Position numbers and translations under genes: made by a program. Under the pieces are notes generated by a model that was not told the DNA's origin, did no database searches, and worked only from the letters and a program-made list of their open reading frames with translations. DNA of 14,906 nt. Source: Candidatus Bathyarchaeota archaeon. GTDB lineage: Archaea > Thermoproteota > Bathyarchaeia > Bathyarchaeales > Bathycorpusculaceae. Where the stretch lies: contig PIYF01000003.1 of NCBI GenBank assembly GCA_003601875.1, positions 1 to 14,906 on the forward strand, read 5' to 3'. This document shows positions 13,414 through 14,906 of this stretch, in pieces. Position 1 is the stretch's first letter. Every line of letters starts with the position of its first letter.

Positions 13414-14613
13414 TCAACCCCTTCCTAAAATATGAACATAACCTTTGGTTCCGAAACCTTCCAATTCAAGAACGCAACCGTATTTTAATTCTCCATCAGG
13501 CTTAACTTGTCTTTCTCCAGCCTCCCCCTTCAATTGTTTATAAACCTCATATATTTGGGCTCCTCCAGTTGCACCTAATGGATTACCATCAGCCTTTAAT
13601 CCACCATTAGTGTTAACAAAAAGTCTTTTACCATTTATTTCATAATAACCCCTAAAGTTTTGACAGCTTACATACACCTTCTCCCAAGCCTTACCCCGCT
13701 CACAAAAACCTAAATCCTCCAAAGAAATCATCTCCATAAGAGTTGACTGGTCATAAAGTTCAAGAACCTGAATATCCCATAAATCTACACCAGCCTTATC
13801 TAAAGCATTTTTCATCGCTATTCTACTAACTAGAAAACCAGTTCTATCTTCTCTTGCTGGAAAAGTCAAATAATCAGTAGCTGAAGATGAACCTAAAATA
13901 TAAACTGGGTCATCTGTAAATTTTTTAGCAAATTCTTCACTTGTAAGAATTAGAGCTGTTGCACCATCAGATATGGGTGCAAAATCGTAAAGTCCTAATG
14001 GTTTTTTAGCGTTTCTCCTAGCCTTTAACACTTGTTCAACTGTTATTTTTCTTCTGTATTGAGCATACTCGTTCTTTAACGCTTGAATATGATTTTTAAC
14101 CGCTATCTGTGCCAATGCAATGTCTAATTTTTCAAGGTCTTCACCTTTTATTCCATATTTTTTGATGTAGGCTCTAAGCATTAATTCATGGTTTGCCTCA
14201 GGAGCACATCCAGCATAGTAGCTCCAAGGATCTTCAAGAAGCATGAGGTCGTCTCGAATTTTATCCCATCTATCCGTCATTTTCTCCATTCCACCGACTA
14301 AAACAACATTGTATCTTCCAGCCTGAATGGCGTTGCACGCGTTTATTAAAGCTGAACTGAAAGAGCGGGTTACCTCCATTGGAACATGGAGTTCTGTAAG
14401 TTCTGATAAGAATCCTTCCTCTAATCCAAGCTTATTTGTTATTGGAAGGAAATAATCTGAAAAGTATCCTGCCTCTAAATCTTTTCTTTCTATTCCAGCA
14501 TCGGAGGAAGCGTTTAGCCAAGCCTCTTCAATAAGCCTTTCAGGTTCCCTTTCATAATGCTCTCCAAACTTTGTTCTACCAACCGCAATTATTGCTGGTC
14601 TTTTACTTTTCAT
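13414..14613 (-). CDS. Thiolase-fold protein (archaeal acetyl-CoA acetyltransferase/SCP2-like family) lacking the catalytic residues
   Basis: A 399-residue protein with the full length and fold markers of archaeal SCP2-type thiolases: IIAVGRTKFGEHYER (8-22), VVLVGGMEKMTD (103-114), FAPISDGATALILT (211-224), LEDLGFCERGKAW (298-310) and NTNGGLKADGNPLGATGGAQIYE (334-356). However, the nucleophile region reads VPMEVTRSFSSALINAC (77-93) where active enzymes have a V-E-x-x-C-A-S-G type motif. No Cys is there; Phe85 is the best match, with a few residues fewer before the next helix. The HDCF/NEAF motif is Tyr287-Asp-Gln-Ser, and the GHP histidine is Asn344. Classical Claisen chemistry is therefore unlikely. 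ATG 14613 follows AAGGAGTGA. It is transcribed just ahead of the DUF35-HMG-CoA synthase fusion, so a shared complex is likely. It may be a scaffold or an Ltp2-like C-C lyase. Confidence 0.85.
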   Translation of the reverse strand: MKSKRPAIIAVGRTKFGEHYEREPERLIEEAWLNASSDAGIERKDLEAGYFSDYFLPITNKLGLEEGFLSELTELHVPMEVTRSFSSALINACNAIQAGRYNVVLVGGMEKMTDRWDKIRDDLMLLEDPWSYYAGCAPEANHELMLRAYIKKYGIKGEDLEKLDIALAQIAVKNHIQALKNEYAQYRRKITVEQVLKARRNAKKPLGLYDFAPISDGATALILTSEEFAKKFTDDPVYILGSSSATDYLTFPAREDRTGFLVSRIAMKNALDKAGVDLWDIQVLELYDQSTLMEMISLEDLGFCERGKAWEKVYVSCQNFRGYYEINGKRLFVNTNGGLKADGNPLGATGGAQIYEVYKQLKGEAGERQVKPDGELKYGCVLELEGFGTKGYVHILGRG

Positions 14614-14653
14614 CTGTCACTCCTTCTATTGCATTTTATCCTTTCACTAACAC

Positions 14654-14663
14654 TTTTTAAGTC
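14654..14663 (-). promoter_or_regulatory. Possible promoter of the thiolase-like/HMG-CoA synthase operon
   Basis: ACTTAAAAAG on the minus strand lies about 45 bases before ATG 14613. It would set the transcript start near 14632, upstream of the Shine-Dalgarno AAGGAGTGA. A second AT-rich block, TTTTTAATAATTTAAG (about 14679-14694), is an alternative. Confidence 0.35.
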
Positions 14664-14721
14664 TTTGCCATTTTCAGCTTAAATTATTAAAAACCATTTA
14701 ATAACAGAATTCACCATAAAC

Positions 14722-14730
14722 TTTAAATAA
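14722..14730 (+). promoter_or_regulatory. TATA box candidate for the ABC ATPase at the window end
   Basis: TTTAAATAA on the plus strand lies 40-48 bases before ATG 14770. It predicts a transcript start near 14752, giving a short leader that contains GAGGTT (about 14758-14763) as ribosome binding site. Confidence 0.45.
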
Positions 14731-14769
14731 ACTCTTATTTGCTTGGCTTAACACTGCAGAGGTTAAACA

Positions 14770-14906
14770 ATGATAGTTGCAGAGAACCTTGAGGTTTCAT
14801 ACAAACGTAAACAAAAGCCTGTTTTAAAGAAAGTTAACGCCGTTTTTGACGATAAGAGCCTTATTTTGGGGCCTAACGGTTCGGGGAAAACCACATTTTT
14901 CAGAGC
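14770..14906 (+). CDS. ABC transporter ATP-binding protein, N-terminal fragment (cut by window end)
   Basis: From ATG 14770 the frame is open to the last base and encodes 45 complete residues. They contain a typical ABC ATPase opening (MIVAENLEVSYKR, then VLKKVNAVF) and a perfect Walker A, GPNGSGKTT. The ribosome binding site GAGGTT lies about six bases upstream. It is divergent from the thiolase-like gene, separated by 156 bases. Nothing visible tells the substrate; a natural-product, lipid or multidrug-type exporter with a membrane partner downstream is the common case, but that is a guess. Confidence 0.85.
   Translation, partial: MIVAENLEVSYKRKQKPVLKKVNAVFDDKSLILGPNGSGKTTFFR

Noticed and set aside
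14314..14362. Cys93 of the thiolase-like protein as a substitute nucleophile
   Set aside because: It falls several residues into the helix after the nucleophile loop, aligning with a non-catalytic position in archaeal thiolases, so it would not face the CoA site.
1..14906. CRISPR arrays, insertion sequences, integrase sites or phage genes
   Set aside because: No regularly spaced repeats, transposase or integrase motifs or flanking duplications were seen on either strand; all genes look like resident archaeal genes of uniform composition.

Overview
The window looks like an AT-rich archaeal chromosome, most likely a Thermoproteota/TACK-type lineage of the Bathyarchaeia kind. That placement is an inference from gene content, not a phylogeny. 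Supporting signs are a single-OB-fold SSB of the Sulfolobus type, small TRAM-domain proteins, an archaeal Ogg2 glycosylase, an archaeal-style thiolase/HMG-CoA synthase/DUF35 locus, TATA-like boxes about 25 bp upstream of starts, probable leaderless starts mixed with Shine-Dalgarno-led ones, and frequent GTG/TTG starts. No CRISPR array, insertion sequence, rRNA or prophage was seen.

Layout. (1) 1-3853: the tail of an unidentified gene, then a nucleotide-sugar cluster. An RmlC-like cupin epimerase and an SDR epimerase are transcribed leftward. RmlD-like and RmlA-like genes are transcribed rightward from a shared AT-rich divergent promoter. A classical RmlB is missing. (2) 3855-5803: a leftward set containing an Ogg2 8-oxoguanine glycosylase, tRNA-Gln(CUG) with encoded CCA, and a tight TRAM - SSB - TRAM nucleic-acid-binding trio with an imperfect hairpin upstream. 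(3) 5803-10721: a PadR regulator divergent from a translationally overlapping three-gene operon: FtsX/MacB-type permease, its ATPase with an extra C-terminal tail, and a large, sequon-rich, membrane-anchored extracellular protein. (4) 10724-11854: a YIP1-like membrane protein with a big extracellular insert. (5) 11904-14613: a thiolase-fold protein followed one base later by a DUF35-HMG-CoA synthase fusion. (6) 14770-end: the beginning of another ABC ATPase.

The most interesting locus is (5). The thiolase-like protein lacks the nucleophilic Cys and also the other classical catalytic positions (Phe/Thr at the Cys site, Tyr-Asp-Gln-Ser in place of His-Asp-Cys-Phe, Asn in place of the GHP His), while its fold motifs are well kept. 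Its HMG-CoA synthase partner keeps the Glu/Cys/His triad and carries the DUF35 acyl-CoA-binding module fused at its N terminus; in the characterised archaeal complex these are three separate polypeptides. The combination suggests either a non-catalytic scaffold in a condensing complex, or different C-C bond chemistry comparable to the Ltp2 retroaldolases, which also have a thiolase fold and need a DUF35 partner.

The sugar genes plausibly feed surface glycans. Two membrane/surface proteins in the window (8529-10721 and 10724-11854) are dense in N-x-S/T sequons, which fits an archaeal N-glycosylated cell surface, but the link is inferred only.
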